Translations under genes and position numbers: made by a program
Part shown: piece after piece, positions 5,133 through 6,337 of the stretch
Layout: every line of letters starts with the position of its first letter
How positions within the stretch are numbered: the first letter of the stretch is position 1
Assembly: GCA_030608765.1 (NCBI GenBank)
Contig: JAUWDN010000075.1
Span: forward strand, 1 to 6,337
From: Promethearchaeota archaeon
GTDB taxonomy: Archaea; Asgardarchaeota; Lokiarchaeia; Sigynarchaeales; SOKP01
DNA length: 6,337 nucleotides
Reading direction: 5' to 3'
The notes under the pieces: model-generated
Databases searched by the model: none
Seen by the model: the letters and a program-made list of their open reading frames with translations, nothing else
Told to the model about the DNA's origin: nothing

Positions 5133-6337
5133 CACATATCAAAAAAATTTCGATGACCGGATTTAAATCATTTGGTGATCGTACAGTGACATTAAGACTC
5201 TCTTCAGGGTTTACATGTATCGTTGGACCTAATGGGGCTGGTAAATCGAATATTATTGATGCTTTAACGTTTGCTTTAGGTAGGTTAAGTAAAAAAACCA
5301 TGAGAGCTAAAAATCTTGAAGATCTGATTTTTGCTGGTTCTCGAGGTAAAAATCCTTCAAATAGAGCCTCAGTTACCTTGTATTTCGATAATTCCGAAAA
5401 AGTTTTTCCAGGTGGAACTGATACTTTTGAAGTTACTAGGACAATCCAAAGAGGCGGGGGCGGAGGCTATAAAATGAATGGCAAAAAAGCTACTAGACAA
5501 CAAATTCTTAACGCTCTTGCAACTGCAAATGTAGATCCTGATGGTAGCAATCAATTTGTTCTTCAAGGAAAAATAGTAGAGTTAACTCACATGAATCCTG
5601 AAACTCGTAGAGTATTTATTGAAGAACTTATAGGACTACAGAAATACGACCAGATGAAAGATGCTACCATGAAGGAGTTAGACAAAGCTGAAAGAGATCT
5701 TGGGCAATTTGAAGCGATTTTTAAAGAAGTTTCCTCTCAATTAAAAAAAGTTGAAAAGGAGAAAAATGACGCTTTAGCTTGGAAGGAATTGGACGAACAG
5801 ATCAAACTCTTTAATGCTCAATTAATAGCTTTAAAGATTGAAAAATTAAGAAAAGAAGAAAATGAATTAGAAGCAAAAGTAGAAGAATCTAACACAGTTA
5901 TAGAAGAATTACAAGAAAAAATAACGAGACAAGATGAAATTCTAAAACAAGAATCGTTAGTAATGGAAAATATTCAAAAAACTATCTCTGAAAAAGAGAA
6001 AGAGAGAGAATTAATTAATGAAGGCATTACTAAGCTTAAAACACAGCAATCATCAAATCAAACTTCTTTAAAGCTAGCTACTAAATCAATAGAGAAGATC
6101 TCTCAAGAGATAAAAACGCTAGAAAATCTACAAATGGCACTTGAAGAAGGTCAAACGTATGATTCTTTAATTGAATCGGAATCAAAAGGTGAAACAGAAA
6201 CAGAGAATCGAATTGAAGGTGCAAAAGGCGAAATCGAAAGTAAGCAACAAAAACAAGCCGAAATCGATACTAACATTAAAAATAATAACGATACATTATC
6301 AGGTTATAAAGGAGAAATTTCAACAATTAAGCAAAAT
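5129..6337 (+). CDS. smc: Chromosome segregation protein SMC, N-terminal part (runs off window)
   Basis: The first 403 residues of a structural-maintenance-of-chromosomes ATPase, which folds and segregates chromosomal DNA with kleisin partners. The start THIKKISMTGFKSFGD matches the SMC family opening. Walker A is GPNGAGKSN (33-41). The R-loop region is around Arg59, and IFAGSRG is at 67-73. The Q-loop is VLQGKI with Gln146. The conserved ELTHMNPETRRVFIEELIG head exit is at about 151-169. From about 170 to the end it is a heptad-rich Glu/Lys/Gln coiled coil, the first arm. Hinge, second arm, signature motif and Walker B lie beyond the window (typical total near 1,180 aa). The TTG start at 5129 is chosen because an in-frame TAA lies at 5123 and because ATG 5153 would remove the conserved first strand. 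A weak GGCGAT lies 7 nt upstream. It follows the Orc-like gene under its own TATA box. Confidence 0.93.
   Translation, partial: MTHIKKISMTGFKSFGDRTVTLRLSSGFTCIVGPNGAGKSNIIDALTFALGRLSKKTMRAKNLEDLIFAGSRGKNPSNRASVTLYFDNSEKVFPGGTDTFEVTRTIQRGGGGGYKMNGKKATRQQILNALATANVDPDGSNQFVLQGKIVELTHMNPETRRVFIEELIGLQKYDQMKDATMKELDKAERDLGQFEAIFKEVSSQLKKVEKEKNDALAWKELDEQIKLFNAQLIALKIEKLRKEENELEAKVEESNTVIEELQEKITRQDEILKQESLVMENIQKTISEKEKERELINEGITKLKTQQSSNQTSLKLATKSIEKISQEIKTLENLQMALEEGQTYDSLIESESKGETETENRIEGAKGEIESKQQKQAEIDTNIKNNNDTLSGYKGEISTIKQN

Noticed and set aside
5153..5155. ATG 5153 as smc start
   Set aside because: It would delete the conserved first strand (IKKIS). TTG 5129 restores the family N-terminus and directly follows an in-frame stop.
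5451..5466. G-rich patch (GGCGGGGGCGGAGGC) in smc, possible quadruplex
   Set aside because: It encodes a Gly run (residues 109-113) that fits the RGGG..Y..NG head region of SMC proteins, so protein sequence explains it.
5083..5566. Two minus-strand open frames opposite smc
   Set aside because: They are antisense to well conserved SMC head coding sequence and have no recognisable protein features.

Overview
The window is an AT-rich stretch (about one third G+C by eye). It reads as archaeal, most likely an Asgard (Lokiarchaeia-like) genome. The grounds are an archaea-restricted DUF2095-type protein, an archaeal Orc1/Cdc6-type protein, an archaeal-style SMC, archaeal TATA boxes, short or weak Shine-Dalgarno sites with TTG starts, and a longin/roadblock-like domain fused to winged helices. 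That last architecture I associate with Asgard archaea from memory. The lineage is an inference, not a proof.

Layout. Bases 1-372 hold the 3' part of a DUF2095-like gene on the plus strand. Its frame is open to the left edge, and it may continue to 436 through a +1 shift. Converging on it is a minus-strand two-gene operon: a 386-aa longin-like/winged-helix protein (712-1872, TTG start) followed after 6 nt by an 84-aa winged-helix protein (451-705). A 152-bp divergent promoter region separates this operon from a plus-strand pair, a HAD phosphatase (2025-2780) and a nitrilase-superfamily amidohydrolase (2780-3598), whose stop and start overlap (TAATG). A 172-bp spacer follows. It holds a terminator-like inverted repeat, a GC hairpin that stands out from its AT-rich surroundings, and a TATA box. 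It leads to a diverged Orc1/Cdc6-like protein (3771-4973). After a T-run and another TATA box comes the first 403 codons of smc (5129 to the right edge, TTG start). This gene is open at the window end.

How the genes may work together. The HAD/nitrilase pair looks like a small translationally coupled metabolic unit, perhaps a metabolite salvage or damage-control step. The Orc-like and SMC genes sit side by side with separate promoters and point to a chromosome replication/segregation neighbourhood. The Orc-like protein has lost several ATP-hydrolysis signatures: Walker B acidic pair to Asn-Asn, no sensor-2 Arg, and Lys for Thr/Ser after the P-loop Lys. It may be a DNA-binding or regulatory paralogue rather than an active initiator. 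The longin/winged-helix operon is the least understood part and the best candidate for undescribed biology.
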